Shown: positions 15,328-25,071 of the stretch, one piece after another
Position numbering within the stretch: the stretch's first letter is position 1
Layout of the letters: every line of letters starts with the position of its first letter
Origin: Desulfuromonadales bacterium
GTDB taxonomy: Bacteria; Desulfobacterota; Desulfuromonadia; Geobacterales; Pseudopelobacteraceae
Direction: 5' to 3'
DNA length: 53,982 nucleotides
NCBI GenBank assembly: GCA_013349325.1
Contig: DUZX01000024.1
Coordinates: 1 to 53,982 of the forward strand
The notes under the pieces: generated by a model
The model's database searches: none
What the model saw: the letters and a program-made list of their open reading frames with translations, nothing else
What the model was told of the DNA's origin: nothing
Program-made: the position numbers and the translations under genes

Positions 15328-17064
15328 ATGTTGAATAATAAAAAACCGCTTAATTTTTTTTTGTTACTTTTTTTGATTGTGCTCGGAACCTACTATCCGG
15401 CACTTTTTTCTCCAATTAACTCTATTGATGATTTAGGTATGTATCAGTACCTTTTAAATACTGATAGCTTCAGTCTGAAAGAAATCTTTTTGCCTGGAGG
15501 TTCCGGAAGTTATTACCGCCCTATTCTGTTATTATCTTTTATGATGGATAAATTTATCTGGGGGCTTGAAGAAAGCTTCATGCACCTGGAAAATATTCTC
15601 TTCCACCTTGCTAATACGCTGCTGGTTTATGCAATAGCACGCCGGGCCTTCAATTTTTTTACAACTACTTCTGCTATTGCTCCTTTTGGGGCAGCACTCT
15701 TTTTTGCCATTCACCCACTCAATACCGAAGCGGTTAACTGGATCTCTGGTCGAACAGATCTGTTGGCCGGTTTTTTCCTGCTGTTGGCAATGTATCTGAT
15801 GTTGAAGCGGCCATTAACATGGTTGCAGTCACTTACGGCAGCACTTTGTATGTTGCTGGCCTGTCTTGCCAAAGAGACGGCAATTTTCTTTCTTCCTGCT
15901 GCTATTCTCTTTCCCTTTTTCATGTCTGTCGTTAAAGCTGATGCTGTACCGCTCTACGGTGTCTTCCAAAGGTACTGGTTTCATCTCGTTATTTTCAGTA
16001 CTGCGGGAGCCTCATATTTTACTTTTCGCGCCCTGGCATTTTCGAAAGGAGATCAGGGCGTTGCTCGAGTAATTTCCCATGTCGGAGGGACCGAGAGCAA
16101 CGGCATTGTGACTAATGTAAAGCTGGTTTTGAAAGCAACCGGATTTTATGCAAAGAAACTACTGATTCCGTTTCCTCTTAACTTCGGTATCATCCATGTT
16201 TCCGATGCATATCTGCCACTTGGTCTGCTTGTACTGTTTGGCATCGTTTGGCTTATGACCCGTCGCACGCTGTCCGCATTTTTTGTGATCTGTGCCGGTG
16301 CAGTCGGTACATCAGCTTTGATGATTCCTTTACTGCGCTTTACCTGGACCCCTCTGGGTGAGCGCTATATGTACATACCATCAGCTTTTTTTATTGTTGG
16401 TGTGACTATGGCTATTCTTCGTTGGGAGCAATTCCCTAAATATCGACTACATATCACCATCGCGTTTTCGTGTATTGCTGTGATTGCACTCTATGGCACT
16501 GCCACCCGTAATATTCTCTGGCAGGATAATCTGGCGCTGTTTCAGGATACCTTACGAAAATCACCGGATTTTGTTCCTGCACAAAATGAAATCGCAAATG
16601 CCTTACAGGCCAGAGGAAAACAACAGGAAGCAGCCGCTATCTACAAGTCTTTCAACAGTCCAAATGGACTTATCAACGCCCAGTATGGTTTGCAAAACAA
16701 AGCTTTCGCCTTAATGAACGAAGGCAATTTTACCGATGCCCATGAGGTAATGAATAAACTGCTGGCTAACCCCGGAAAACATGAGATCCCTATCTTATTG
16801 CAGGTACTAGAGCTTAATAAACTTCAGGTTGCCGCAAAAAAGGCAACCATTAAAGAAGTATATGCTGAATCAGTTACAACCTTAACCCGACTCATCGAAC
16901 TCACCAACGCCCCCTTTTATTCCTACCGACTCGGAATTGTCCATATGCAGGTTGGTGAGCGCGAGAAAGCGCGGGCTGCTTTTACAACAGTCGTTCGCAC
17001 TGCTTCCCCCACTGCCTATTATCGTAAACCTGCTGAAAAACTGATGAGGGATTTGGGAAAATAA
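15328..17064 (+). CDS. Membrane glycosyltransferase (GT-C, TMTC-like, DUF1736) with TPRs
   Basis: 578 residues with about ten membrane spans, then a C-terminal TPR region (from about 410: SPDFVPAQNEIANALQARGKQQEAAAIY). The N-terminal acidic motif NSIDDLGMY, the Tyr-Arg-Pro block SYYRPILLLSFMMD, and FAIHPLNTEAVNWISGRTDLLAGFF are typical of TMTC-like GT-C enzymes. These transfer sugars from polyprenyl phosphate to proteins outside the membrane. Its place behind the pilin pair suggests pilin or pilus glycosylation, which is inference. The ribosome site is poor. In G. sulfurreducens a similar gene follows pilA. Confidence 0.8.
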   Translation: MLNNKKPLNFFLLLFLIVLGTYYPALFSPINSIDDLGMYQYLLNTDSFSLKEIFLPGGSGSYYRPILLLSFMMDKFIWGLEESFMHLENILFHLANTLLVYAIARRAFNFFTTTSAIAPFGAALFFAIHPLNTEAVNWISGRTDLLAGFFLLLAMYLMLKRPLTWLQSLTAALCMLLACLAKETAIFFLPAAILFPFFMSVVKADAVPLYGVFQRYWFHLVIFSTAGASYFTFRALAFSKGDQGVARVISHVGGTESNGIVTNVKLVLKATGFYAKKLLIPFPLNFGIIHVSDAYLPLGLLVLFGIVWLMTRRTLSAFFVICAGAVGTSALMIPLLRFTWTPLGERYMYIPSAFFIVGVTMAILRWEQFPKYRLHITIAFSCIAVIALYGTATRNILWQDNLALFQDTLRKSPDFVPAQNEIANALQARGKQQEAAAIYKSFNSPNGLINAQYGLQNKAFALMNEGNFTDAHEVMNKLLANPGKHEIPILLQVLELNKLQVAAKKATIKEVYAESVTTLTRLIELTNAPFYSYRLGIVHMQVGEREKARAAFTTVVRTASPTAYYRKPAEKLMRDLGK

Positions 17065-17187
17065 AGGGTAAGCTTGTCCATATTCAGCTTGGCGAGTGTG
17101 AGATGTCAGTATTCCCCGGACAATATCTTTGACAAAAAAGTGAATGTGAGTCACTTTGAGTCAAAACGAGTCTTAAGGAGGCAAGTA

Positions 17188-17460
17188 ATGCGACAGATGA
17201 CATTGCGAGATATACCTGATGAAATTGAGATTGTTGCGCGTGAAGAAGCAAACAGGCAGGGGATAAGTCTTAACAAAGCATTTTTGGCACTACTTCGAAA
17301 ATCTGTACACCAAAGTGTTCCTTCAGTTCCTGTAGAAGACAACACGAAGCGTAGTAGTAGATTCTCACGTTTTAGCGGTGTCTGGAGTGACGCGGAAGTT
17401 GCTGAATTTAATAAAGTACTCTTGGAACAGCGCACTGTTGATGAAGAGTCGTGGCAATGA
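17188..17460 (+). CDS. FitA/VapB-like antitoxin
   Basis: 90 residues from the ATG at 17188, with AAGGAGG eight bases upstream. The N-terminal ribbon-helix-helix (MTLRDIPDEIEIVAREEANRQ) is FitA-like. The C-terminal part (FSGVWSDAEVAEFNKVLLEQR) should bind the toxin. It overlaps the PIN gene by four bases. The GC content and the position between the glycosyltransferase and an ABC permease mark it as an insertion into the pilin locus. Confidence 0.85.
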   Translation: MRQMTLRDIPDEIEIVAREEANRQGISLNKAFLALLRKSVHQSVPSVPVEDNTKRSSRFSRFSGVWSDAEVAEFNKVLLEQRTVDEESWQ

Positions 17461-17858
17461 AAAGAATATTGCTTGATACTTCAGCCTATTCAAACCTGAT
17501 GCGAGGCGCTAGCGGCATTGTGGAATTACTTGATGATGCCGATGAGGTTTTTCTGTGCGCTATTGTCCTAGGTGAACTGCTTGCAGGCTTCAAAAGAGGT
17601 TCCAGAGAACAGGACAACAAATTGATATTAAGAGATTTTTTATCAATTAGTAATGTTGTTGTTCTGAATATCGATGATTCGACGGCTGAACGGTATTCGA
17701 TAATTCTTGATTATTTAAAAAAGTACGGCACTCCAATACCTTCTAATGATGTATGGATTGCAGCATGTGCTATGCAGAATGGTTTGGTTTTGCTAACGAC
17801 GGATCAGCATTTTTCTCTACTTCCCCAGATTGTATCCGAAATACAAAAAGGAGCGTAA
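17457..17858 (+). CDS. PIN-domain ribonuclease toxin (VapC/FitB)
   Basis: 133 residues from the ATG at 17457, which overlaps the antitoxin stop (ATGA). The four acidic metal-binding residues of a PIN nuclease are in place: Asp7 (LLDTSAY), Glu40 (LGELLAG), Asp98 (SNDVWIAA) and Asp116 (LTTDQHF). The predicted activity is Mg-dependent cleavage of tRNA or rRNA. The permease gene begins only six bases after the stop, with its ribosome site inside the toxin's last codons, so the permease is now probably driven from the toxin promoter. Confidence 0.9.
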   Translation: MKRILLDTSAYSNLMRGASGIVELLDDADEVFLCAIVLGELLAGFKRGSREQDNKLILRDFLSISNVVVLNIDDSTAERYSIILDYLKKYGTPIPSNDVWIAACAMQNGLVLLTTDQHFSLLPQIVSEIQKGA

Positions 17859-17863
17859 CGGCT

Positions 17864-18655
17864 ATGATAAGTATTATTTTTATCACCCTGAAAGGTATAT
17901 TCCGCGACCGGGTCTTTCAGGGAATCATGATGACAGCCTGTGCCTTTCTGTTGATCCCGGTAGCAGCTTCGTTATCAATGCGGCAGGTAACAGAACTGGC
18001 CCTAACGCTATCCCTCTCGCTGATTTCGTTCATCCTACTGCTTCTGGCAGTTTTTCTGGGGGGGACATCGCTCTGGAAGGATATTGAACGCCGCTACACA
18101 TTTAGTGTGCTTGGATTGCCGATTTCCCGGCAGAGCTACATGCTCGGGCGTTTCAGTGGTACCGCCCTGTTTGTGATACTGGCGGCTGCCGTCCTCGGGA
18201 TAGCAGCTTTTATGGTGGTGGCGTACTCATCCGCCATGTATCCTGCTGAGCGTCCTATTATCTGGCCTACCATGGCGCTCTGTATCCTGTTTGATGCTCT
18301 CAAGTATATCTTGCTGATTGCTGTTGCCTTCCTGTTTTCTACGGTCAGCACCTCATTCTTTCTGCCTGTTTTCGGTACGATAGCAACCTTCCTGGCGGGT
18401 GGAGTTACCCAACAAGTATATGAATTTGTTAATTCTCCGGCTTCCAAGTCGCTTTCGCCCTTTGTCAAACAGCTTGCCAGGTGTCTGTATTATATCATTC
18501 CCAATTTTGGAGCATTTGATCTTAAAGTAAATGCCATCTATGGACTGCCGCTCTCTACGAATGGTCTTTTACTTACTGCAGCATATTTCTGTGTGTATGT
18601 CGGACTGCTGTTATCTGCCGCTGCGGTACTTTTCTCCCGCCGGGAAATGAGGTAA
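17864..18655 (+). CDS. ABC-2 type transporter permease, apparently without its ATPase
   Basis: 263 residues with six membrane spans (for example FILLLLAVFLGGTSLW and LCILFDALKYILLIAVAFLF). The start at 17864 is chosen from an AAGGAG twelve bases upstream. The RRYTFSVLGLPISRQSYMLGRF segment is the cytosolic coupling part seen in ABC-2 permeases such as NosY or GldF types. Related genomes carry an ATP-binding subunit gene beside this permease after pilA; here that place is taken by the toxin module. It might pair with an ATPase from elsewhere, or be non-functional. Confidence 0.75.
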   Translation: MISIIFITLKGIFRDRVFQGIMMTACAFLLIPVAASLSMRQVTELALTLSLSLISFILLLLAVFLGGTSLWKDIERRYTFSVLGLPISRQSYMLGRFSGTALFVILAAAVLGIAAFMVVAYSSAMYPAERPIIWPTMALCILFDALKYILLIAVAFLFSTVSTSFFLPVFGTIATFLAGGVTQQVYEFVNSPASKSLSPFVKQLARCLYYIIPNFGAFDLKVNAIYGLPLSTNGLLLTAAYFCVYVGLLLSAAAVLFSRREMR

Positions 18656-18658
18656 AAG

Positions 18659-19519
18659 GTGTTTCGCTCAGTCTCAGCCGCAATTATATGCCTGCTATTG
18701 TATGGTATGTTAATGATACCCTTCACCGCCTACCTCAAAAACAAACCCTTTGTGGAAAAACTCGGTTATGTCCCGTCCGTAGCGGCCCTCAAATCAGTCG
18801 CAGCCGATCATAAAGAACTGGTCGCTGCGTCACTAGTGATGAAAGTTTTGATGTATTTTGGTGGGCTGGTCGAAAAATCGGATAACCAACTGGCGTTTCC
18901 TCCTGACTACATGTCCATGTCGCGTCTGCTCCACGGTGCCGTAAAACTGGATCCCTACAATATGGATGCCTACTATTTTGCTCAGGGCTTCCTGACGTGG
19001 GATGTCAAACAGTATAAGCTGGCCAATGACCTGATGGACTACGGTATGAAGTATCGCAGCTGGGATTGGTATCTCCCTTTTTTTGCCGGATTTAACTGTG
19101 CCTTTTTTCTGAAAGACTACGCAGCTGCGGCTAAGTATTATCAGCGTGCCGGTGAACTTTCCGGCTCTGATCTGAATAAGCTACTGGCCGGTCGCTACCT
19201 GCAGGAATCAGGGCAGACAGAGTTGGCGATCCGCTATCTCTCAGCACTGGTGCAGGGTGAGCGAAACCCAGCCATGAAGAAGAACTATCTGCTACGTCTT
19301 AGAGCATTCAATGAGGTGCGTCGGATAGAAATAGCGCGTGATCATTTCAGGATAACTCGGGGAGTTATACCGACGACGATTGATCAACTGGTCTCAGCAG
19401 GGGGGCTCATTCCTGTTCCCAAGGATCCGTACGGCGGAAAATTTTATCTGGAAGCGGACGGTAAAGTAGCTACTACCAGCAGGTTTGCTTTTCCGGGTAA
19501 TAGAAATACCGGGAACTAA
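18659..19519 (+). CDS. Membrane-anchored TPR protein
   Basis: 286 residues from a GTG three bases after the permease stop, with GAGG upstream. One N-terminal membrane helix (VSAAIICLLLYGMLMIPFTAYL) anchors it. The middle (about 90-200) is TPR-like (LLHGAVKLDPYNMDAYYFAQG, then YAAAAKYYQRAGELSG). The final 55 residues (DHFRITRGVIPTTIDQLVSAG ... PKDPYGGKF) resemble the C-terminal loop of type II secretion pseudopilins. Position and content match the TPR gene that follows the ABC genes after pilA in G. sulfurreducens. The role is unknown, perhaps coupling transport to pilus or envelope assembly. Confidence 0.7.
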   Translation: MFRSVSAAIICLLLYGMLMIPFTAYLKNKPFVEKLGYVPSVAALKSVAADHKELVAASLVMKVLMYFGGLVEKSDNQLAFPPDYMSMSRLLHGAVKLDPYNMDAYYFAQGFLTWDVKQYKLANDLMDYGMKYRSWDWYLPFFAGFNCAFFLKDYAAAAKYYQRAGELSGSDLNKLLAGRYLQESGQTELAIRYLSALVQGERNPAMKKNYLLRLRAFNEVRRIEIARDHFRITRGVIPTTIDQLVSAGGLIPVPKDPYGGKFYLEADGKVATTSRFAFPGNRNTGN

Positions 19520-19542
19520 AAAGCAGGCCGGGACGGTTTCCT

Positions 19543-20418
19543 TCACAGCCAGTCGAGGAGTGAAAAAGGCTCTTCCAGAAGAAAATTCGTATCCTCGCTG
19601 CTGATTGATTTAGCGTTAAGTCCCGGAATTGGCGGCAGAATGATCTTGAAAGGCAGTTTGCCCAGTTCCGCCGGAACTCCCCCCTTCTCCCGCGCATGCC
19701 CCCCACCTGCAATGACCACCATGACACTCTGTTGATTTTGCTGATGGTAGTCGCGAATACGACTCGCCATGACCCTGTTTCTGAGCATCTGTGCTTCACA
19801 GATTGAGCGGAAGTTGTCGCTGGCTCTGCCGTGTGACCAATAGGCCGATCTGATGAAATCCAGGTAGGTTTCGCTCACGTCGGTGTCAACTTCGGGAGGG
19901 AGCAATCGTTTGTCGGCATCAGTCAGAGATGAGATCCCCAGGCGGGAAACTTTCGTGACGATTTCTCGCGGCGCGTTCAGTGCGATGATCGGAATATGAT
20001 TTTCCCGGGCGTAGCTGAAGATGTCTTCGTACAGCCAATAGGGGACGTTTCTCCAGTTCCACTGGTAGACATTTTTGAACTCGTTTGTAGTCATCCTGCC
20101 GGCACTCCAGGCGTCCAGCGCTTTTTGGCTGGAACCCTCAAACATCTCCATGCCGATGGCCAGTGTTTTTCCTTTCGCCTGGAGTCCTTTTATTACTTCA
20201 AGTTGTACCCGGTGGTGCTCGTAAGCGTCATGTCGTTCGCCGACAAAGACGACTGGAACGGTGCCGACTTCATCTATCATGGTGCGGATATCAACGGTTG
20301 TACGATCTTCAATCCGCAAGGCCTGAGTGATTGAGCAACCTGAGAAGACGATCGAGATCAGCAGTATCATCAGGGCCTGTAACGGGCGCCCTGAATAGTT
20401 CAATCCTCTACTTCCCAA
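19543..20418 (-). CDS. ChaN-like lipoprotein (haem-binding, DUF399)
   Basis: 291 residues from a TTG at 20418 with GAGG six bases upstream. The lipobox FSGC at 25-28 gives a lipoprotein. ChaN motifs are FVGERHDAYEHHRVQLEV, GMEMFEGSSQ and a late VVIAGGGHAREKGGVP. The family (PF04187) binds haem in an iron-regulated way in Campylobacter and related bacteria. It overlaps the end of the AsmA-like gene by eleven bases, so the three genes CNNM, AsmA and ChaN form one minus-strand operon. Confidence 0.85.
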   Translation of the reverse strand: MGSRGLNYSGRPLQALMILLISIVFSGCSITQALRIEDRTTVDIRTMIDEVGTVPVVFVGERHDAYEHHRVQLEVIKGLQAKGKTLAIGMEMFEGSSQKALDAWSAGRMTTNEFKNVYQWNWRNVPYWLYEDIFSYARENHIPIIALNAPREIVTKVSRLGISSLTDADKRLLPPEVDTDVSETYLDFIRSAYWSHGRASDNFRSICEAQMLRNRVMASRIRDYHQQNQQSVMVVIAGGGHAREKGGVPAELGKLPFKIILPPIPGLNAKSISSEDTNFLLEEPFSLLDWL

Positions 20419-23400
20419 GAATTACCTCACCTGTGTCTGTAAACAGCCGTACCGGCAATTCGAAGACTCTCCTGAAGATATTAAGCACCCCTTTGCCGAG
20501 AGATTTGGCCGGAATGGCGCTGACCTGCGGGTGTGCCCAGGTTCCTTTGGCTTCAAAGTAGGCTGTCAGCAGGTCTTTGTCCTTGCCGGTCAGGATCCAG
20601 CCGATGATCGGAATGCGGTTGATAATCTTGTCTACGGTCTGAAGCGGCTGAACTCCCAGAGTCAGATTGAGCTCTTCCTTAACGATATCGGCGCTTCCGA
20701 TAACAGAAATATTGATGGCATCACTACTGATAAAGAGATCCTGGCTGGCGATGGTGCCGTCCTTGACGGCAAAACTGCCGATTATCGAGTTGTAGGGCAT
20801 GCCGTTTGAAACCATATCGGGTAACTGGAATTTGAGGAGTTGCGACACGTTGAGGATTGAAAAAACTTTTGAAAGCATGCTGAATTTCCGGAGTTTTCCC
20901 TTGCTCATCTGCAGGCGGATATTTCCCAGGGCACTCTTTTTTACTTCGATCAGATTGTTGCCGCGTGCCGTCAGATTTCCGTGAATAGTTACGTTGCCGG
21001 TGACCTCGCGTGACACCTCCAATATGGTGAAGAGCTTTTCAGCATCACCACCCGTGAGGTCAAGCGTCACGTCGTAGCGGTTGCCCTGTTCCTGTGCCTG
21101 AGCAATTCTCCCGGTTGCAGTCAGTTTACCACCCACGACGTCAGCGGCCAGGCTCTGCAGATAGATGGTGCTGTTGTCACGCTGCGCAACCGCTTTTAAG
21201 GCCTTGAAGGGGAGGTTTCCGTATGTGCCGGCAGCTACATTCAGTTTGAGTTTGATATCTGTGGACGCGCTGGCAGCTTCACCCGTTGCACTCTTCGGTG
21301 AGGACAGATTCAGGACGTCATCAAGGTCCATTTTAGTGGATGTGACAGCCAATGACGCCGAAGGGGTTTGACCACCCTGATAGGCGCCGCTGATACTGAA
21401 ATTTGATTCATTGAACAAGCCGGATATGCTTTTGAAATTATACGACCCATTTTTCACGCTCCCGGCAGCGTTGAGTCGTTTGATGCTGGCATCAGGGCGT
21501 TTTGAGGTCAGGTTGATATCCCTCAGATAAAATTGTGGTGATGAGAGTTGGATATCCGTTTCCGGATCATGCAGATTCTTTATTGCAGCACTGAAGGTCA
21601 CCGGCGAACTCCCGTAGCGCGCAGAGATGCGGGAGGTCTCCATACTAGTGCCGCGCAGCGTAATCGTACCGTTCATGCCGCTCAGGTGCTGTAATTTTGC
21701 TCCTGGTGATACAGAAAAATTTGCCAGCGATACTGATCCGTTGTAAGTCATACTACTGAAGTCGGAAGGATTACCGCTCCCTTTCATGGACGCCTGGGCC
21801 GTTCCGACAGGATGAAAGTGTTGCCAGACCGGCAAGATAGGAAGAGTCTCATTCATCAGAAAACGATTAGTCTGCAGATTGAACCCAAGATAGGGCTCGG
21901 CAGCGTAGTTAAAGATGGCGTTTCCGGAAAGGGAAAAAGGTTGCAGAAAGTAGGAGAGGGCGGTCAGTTTGGTTTCATCTTTCCCAATAATCGAGCTGAA
22001 GGTGAGCGAATTGGTGCGTCCCGTCGGCTTGCGGATTATGCTGGGAACGGCGTAGGCGGCCTGCTTGAGATCCCATTCTCCATTCAAGCGGTAGGCCGAA
22101 TGATGTCCGCTTCCGTTAAGTTTCAAAATGGAACTATTGGCATACTCCAGTTTTGTCAGGCCTACCATCTTTGCAAGCCACGCTACTTCAGGCGCCTGTG
22201 GTGTGATATCCATCCTGACCGGATAGCTGGACTGATTGTGCGTGTTGTATTCTGTTATCGATCCATCCAGCGTGAACGGTGATGTTCCGAAAGATCCCGA
22301 CATTCCGATCAGATTGAAATTTTTCCCCATCAGTTCAATCGTCCCTTTCAGGTTGTTGAAGGTGGGAGCTTTGCTGCCATAACTGAGAACCGCCTTTTCC
22401 ACCGGTCCGCGGATGGTAAGAACGTTGTAATTCTGACCAATCTCCATATGGGCAATCTGGCTGATACGTCCATCCAGTATGCCGGTATCAAGCTTGAAAA
22501 TGCCGGACTTGATTTTATTTTCGACGTAATCAGAGGCATCTTTTTCTATTATTCCGTAAGGGATGAAATTACGTATCTCTTCATAGCGGAAGGTGCCGGG
22601 AGTCGATGCTTTGGCAACGATACGCGGATCAGCAGTACGGTAGTCGAACATCTGAAACGTGCCTTTAATCCTGAAGCCATCCGTGCGTGCATCGACGGTT
22701 GAGATATCGATCAACCTGTCGTTCAACTTGAGCGAATATTCAAGTTGCAGCGTGCGAGGCGCCAGAGTTGCGTGGAAAACCGTCGGCCAGTACACGGAAA
22801 TGCCTGAAAATCCGATCTTGCCGGTGGCCGTAAATTCTGAAAGCGTGCCTTTGAAGCTGGTGGCCCAAGTAATACGCCCCCCCGGGTTTGCAAACGGAAT
22901 AAATCGGCCGACATAATGCCAGACTCTTCCTATTTCGATCTGTTTAAGCTCTGCATCGCAGATCAATTCAGTCGCTCCGATCGGTTTGTCGGCAGTCGGC
23001 AGTCGTACAGAGCCGGATAGAGATACGTGAGATGTAGCGCCGCTGAGCGGCAGAATATCAGCTGACAGTTTTATGCGTCCCTTTTTGCCTCTGGACAGGT
23101 GATCGGCTGTCAGGAACACATTGGTGGCGGTCGCAGTAACTTCACCCTTCTGACCCGCCAGGTCGCGCCACATGAACGTACTGTTAATAATATGGATCTT
23201 TTTGAAATTAATCTGAGAACTTTCACCTTCCGGTTTCAGTAGATCGTCGATGTTTAATCTGCCATCTGCGTAACGGGAGAGGGCAATACCGGCTCCATCA
23301 ATATGCAGGCTTTTGAGTTCGATCTGTTTTTCCAGAAGCGGCAGCAGGGCCAGCTGAACCGTGATTTTTTTGGCAGAAAGAAACTTCTGTGTACCGTCCG

Positions 23401-23635
23401 GTTCCAGCACCGAAACATTGTAAAAATCGAAGGAGGGGCCAAAGTGCCAGGCGAATGAGCCGGAGCTGAAGCTGACCGGGCGATTGAGGGATTTTTTGAG
23501 TGCTGCCAGTATTTCTTCACGATAGGAGTTGACGTCCAGAAGGTAGGGCAGAAACAGGGCAAGAGCCGTGACGCTTGTCGCTAGAAACATCAGGATTACG
23601 CCGGATAGTTTTATGAATCTGGTCTTGATAATCAA
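20408..23635 (-). CDS. AsmA-family envelope protein
   Basis: 1075 residues. One N-terminal membrane span (LSGVILMFLATSVTALALFLPYLL) is followed by DVNSYREEILAALKKSLNRPV, the hallmark AsmA start, and a long beta-rich periplasmic part. The C-terminal 150 residues (GNVTIHGNLTARG to ILTGKDKDLLTAYFEAKG) are an AsmA_2/DUF3971-like end. Such repeating-beta-groove bridge proteins are thought to move phospholipids between inner and outer membranes. The start is a TTG that overlaps the preceding stop (TTGA); without a good ribosome site it depends on coupling. The length is within the large TamB/YhdP-AsmA range. Confidence 0.88.
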   Translation of the reverse strand: MIIKTRFIKLSGVILMFLATSVTALALFLPYLLDVNSYREEILAALKKSLNRPVSFSSGSFAWHFGPSFDFYNVSVLEPDGTQKFLSAKKITVQLALLPLLEKQIELKSLHIDGAGIALSRYADGRLNIDDLLKPEGESSQINFKKIHIINSTFMWRDLAGQKGEVTATATNVFLTADHLSRGKKGRIKLSADILPLSGATSHVSLSGSVRLPTADKPIGATELICDAELKQIEIGRVWHYVGRFIPFANPGGRITWATSFKGTLSEFTATGKIGFSGISVYWPTVFHATLAPRTLQLEYSLKLNDRLIDISTVDARTDGFRIKGTFQMFDYRTADPRIVAKASTPGTFRYEEIRNFIPYGIIEKDASDYVENKIKSGIFKLDTGILDGRISQIAHMEIGQNYNVLTIRGPVEKAVLSYGSKAPTFNNLKGTIELMGKNFNLIGMSGSFGTSPFTLDGSITEYNTHNQSSYPVRMDITPQAPEVAWLAKMVGLTKLEYANSSILKLNGSGHHSAYRLNGEWDLKQAAYAVPSIIRKPTGRTNSLTFSSIIGKDETKLTALSYFLQPFSLSGNAIFNYAAEPYLGFNLQTNRFLMNETLPILPVWQHFHPVGTAQASMKGSGNPSDFSSMTYNGSVSLANFSVSPGAKLQHLSGMNGTITLRGTSMETSRISARYGSSPVTFSAAIKNLHDPETDIQLSSPQFYLRDINLTSKRPDASIKRLNAAGSVKNGSYNFKSISGLFNESNFSISGAYQGGQTPSASLAVTSTKMDLDDVLNLSSPKSATGEAASASTDIKLKLNVAAGTYGNLPFKALKAVAQRDNSTIYLQSLAADVVGGKLTATGRIAQAQEQGNRYDVTLDLTGGDAEKLFTILEVSREVTGNVTIHGNLTARGNNLIEVKKSALGNIRLQMSKGKLRKFSMLSKVFSILNVSQLLKFQLPDMVSNGMPYNSIIGSFAVKDGTIASQDLFISSDAINISVIGSADIVKEELNLTLGVQPLQTVDKIINRIPIIGWILTGKDKDLLTAYFEAKGTWAHPQVSAIPAKSLGKGVLNIFRRVFELPVRLFTDTGEVILGK

Positions 23636-24939
23636 GATGGAACCCGTTCAACCGTCATCCTGACCTGCTGGATCCGTCGCCGATCGATGCTTTCAACGAC
23701 AAATCGGGAGCCCTGAAAGGTGATGCCGTCGCCCTGATTCAACAGCCGACCGGCCTGAGCAATCATAAAGCCTGCCAATGTCGAGTAGAGGGCGTCCTCC
23801 GGCAGTTGCAACCCCAGTCTGAGATTGACTTCACGCACTGTCAGCATTCCGTCCAGCAGATAACTGCCGGTGTCTTCGGTAATCTGGGATGGCGACACAT
23901 CGTCATATTCATCGTCTATTTCGCCGACGATCTCTTCGATCAGATCTTCAAGGGTGACGATACCTTCAAAGCCGCCGTATTCATCGACAACAAATACCAT
24001 GTGGGTTCGTGCTGCCTGCATCTGCTTGAGCGCGACACTCAGCTGAGCGTTGGCGGGGATGAAGCGGGGCGGACGCAGTAGTTTTTCAAGATGAAATTCA
24101 ACAGAAGCGGATTGAGACAGAAAAGGCTCCAGATCTCTGCGCACCACTATTCCGGCGATGTTGTCGAGTTGATCGCGATAGACCGGAATACGTGTGTAAC
24201 CGAGTGTCGTAAAGGCCTGGCGGGTTTCGCCAAGAGTTGCAGTAACCGGAAGTGCCGCTATGGCGTTGCGCGGGATCATGACATCCTGCACTTCCGAATC
24301 TGAAAATTCGAAGACGCGGTGCAGCAGGCGTTGCTCATCGGCCTCCAGGGTGCCGCTGGTACGGGAAACATCAATGATCTGGCGTAATTCATCAATGGTA
24401 TACACGCTGGAATGATTGTCGGACGTGCGCAGCCCCAGCATGCGGACTACTCCGCGTCCAGCGTAGTCAAGCAGTACGATCGGCCACATAAACAGCTTGT
24501 GAAAGAGTCGCATCGGCCATGCGACTGCCAGAGCGATTCTTTCAGTACGCTCAAGAGCCAGGGTTTTTGGCGCCAGTTCGCCCAGCACGATATGCAGGAA
24601 TGTAATGATCGTGAAGGCCATCGTGAAAGCAAAGGTGTGCAGCACCGCAGCAGATACGCGGTCACGCAGCGGAATTTCAAGCAGGCGGGAGAGGGCCGGT
24701 TCGCCTACCCAGCCCAGCGCAAGTGAGGCCATGGTGATGCCGAGCTGGGTTGCAGATATGTAGGAGTTGAGGTTGTCGAGAAGTTCCAGAAGGACGATAG
24801 AACGGCGGTCGCCGGTTTCCGCCAGGGCGGCAATGCGTGAATAACGGACCGATACGAGAGCGAATTCTGCCGCAACAAAAAAACCGTTGGCAGCGACAAG
24901 CATAAGGACGATCAGCAGGTAGTAGTAATAAGAAGACAT
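23632..24939 (-). CDS. CNNM/CorC-family membrane protein with CBS domains
   Basis: 435 residues. DUF21/CNNM membrane domain at about 1-190 ([15 protein letters not shown], then [29 protein letters not shown]), CBS pair at about 205-330 ([36 protein letters not shown]) and a CorC_HlyC transporter-associated domain to the end. Members export magnesium or other divalent ions; the old name is 'hemolysin'. It is the first gene of the operon leading to the AsmA-like and ChaN-like genes. Confidence 0.9.
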   Translation of the reverse strand: MSSYYYYLLIVLMLVAANGFFVAAEFALVSVRYSRIAALAETGDRRSIVLLELLDNLNSYISATQLGITMASLALGWVGEPALSRLLEIPLRDRVSAAVLHTFAFTMAFTIITFLHIVLGELAPKTLALERTERIALAVAWPMRLFHKLFMWPIVLLDYAGRGVVRMLGLRTSDNHSSVYTIDELRQIIDVSRTSGTLEADEQRLLHRVFEFSDSEVQDVMIPRNAIAALPVTATLGETRQAFTTLGYTRIPVYRDQLDNIAGIVVRRDLEPFLSQSASVEFHLEKLLRPPRFIPANAQLSVALKQMQAARTHMVFVVDEYGGFEGIVTLEDLIEEIVGEIDDEYDDVSPSQITEDTGSYLLDGMLTVREVNLRLGLQLPEDALYSTLAGFMIAQAGRLLNQGDGITFQGSRFVVESIDRRRIQQVRMTVERVPS

Positions 24940-25008
24940 GCGGCATTCTCTATCGAGACGGGGCTGATGTCAACTGTGACGTTGTAGCAGATTGAAAAAA
25001 TGAAAAAA

Positions 25009-25040
25009 AACCCGCCGAATCTCTGCAGATCGGCGGGCTG
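25009..25040 (-). terminator. Terminator of the ribosomal-protein operon
   Basis: CCCGCCGA paired with TCGGCGGG, and eight Ts in the minus-strand direction, 32 bases after the rplI stop. Confidence 0.88.
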
Positions 25041-25071
25041 ATTCAGCGGATAAAAGAAGTTATCGGCTCGA

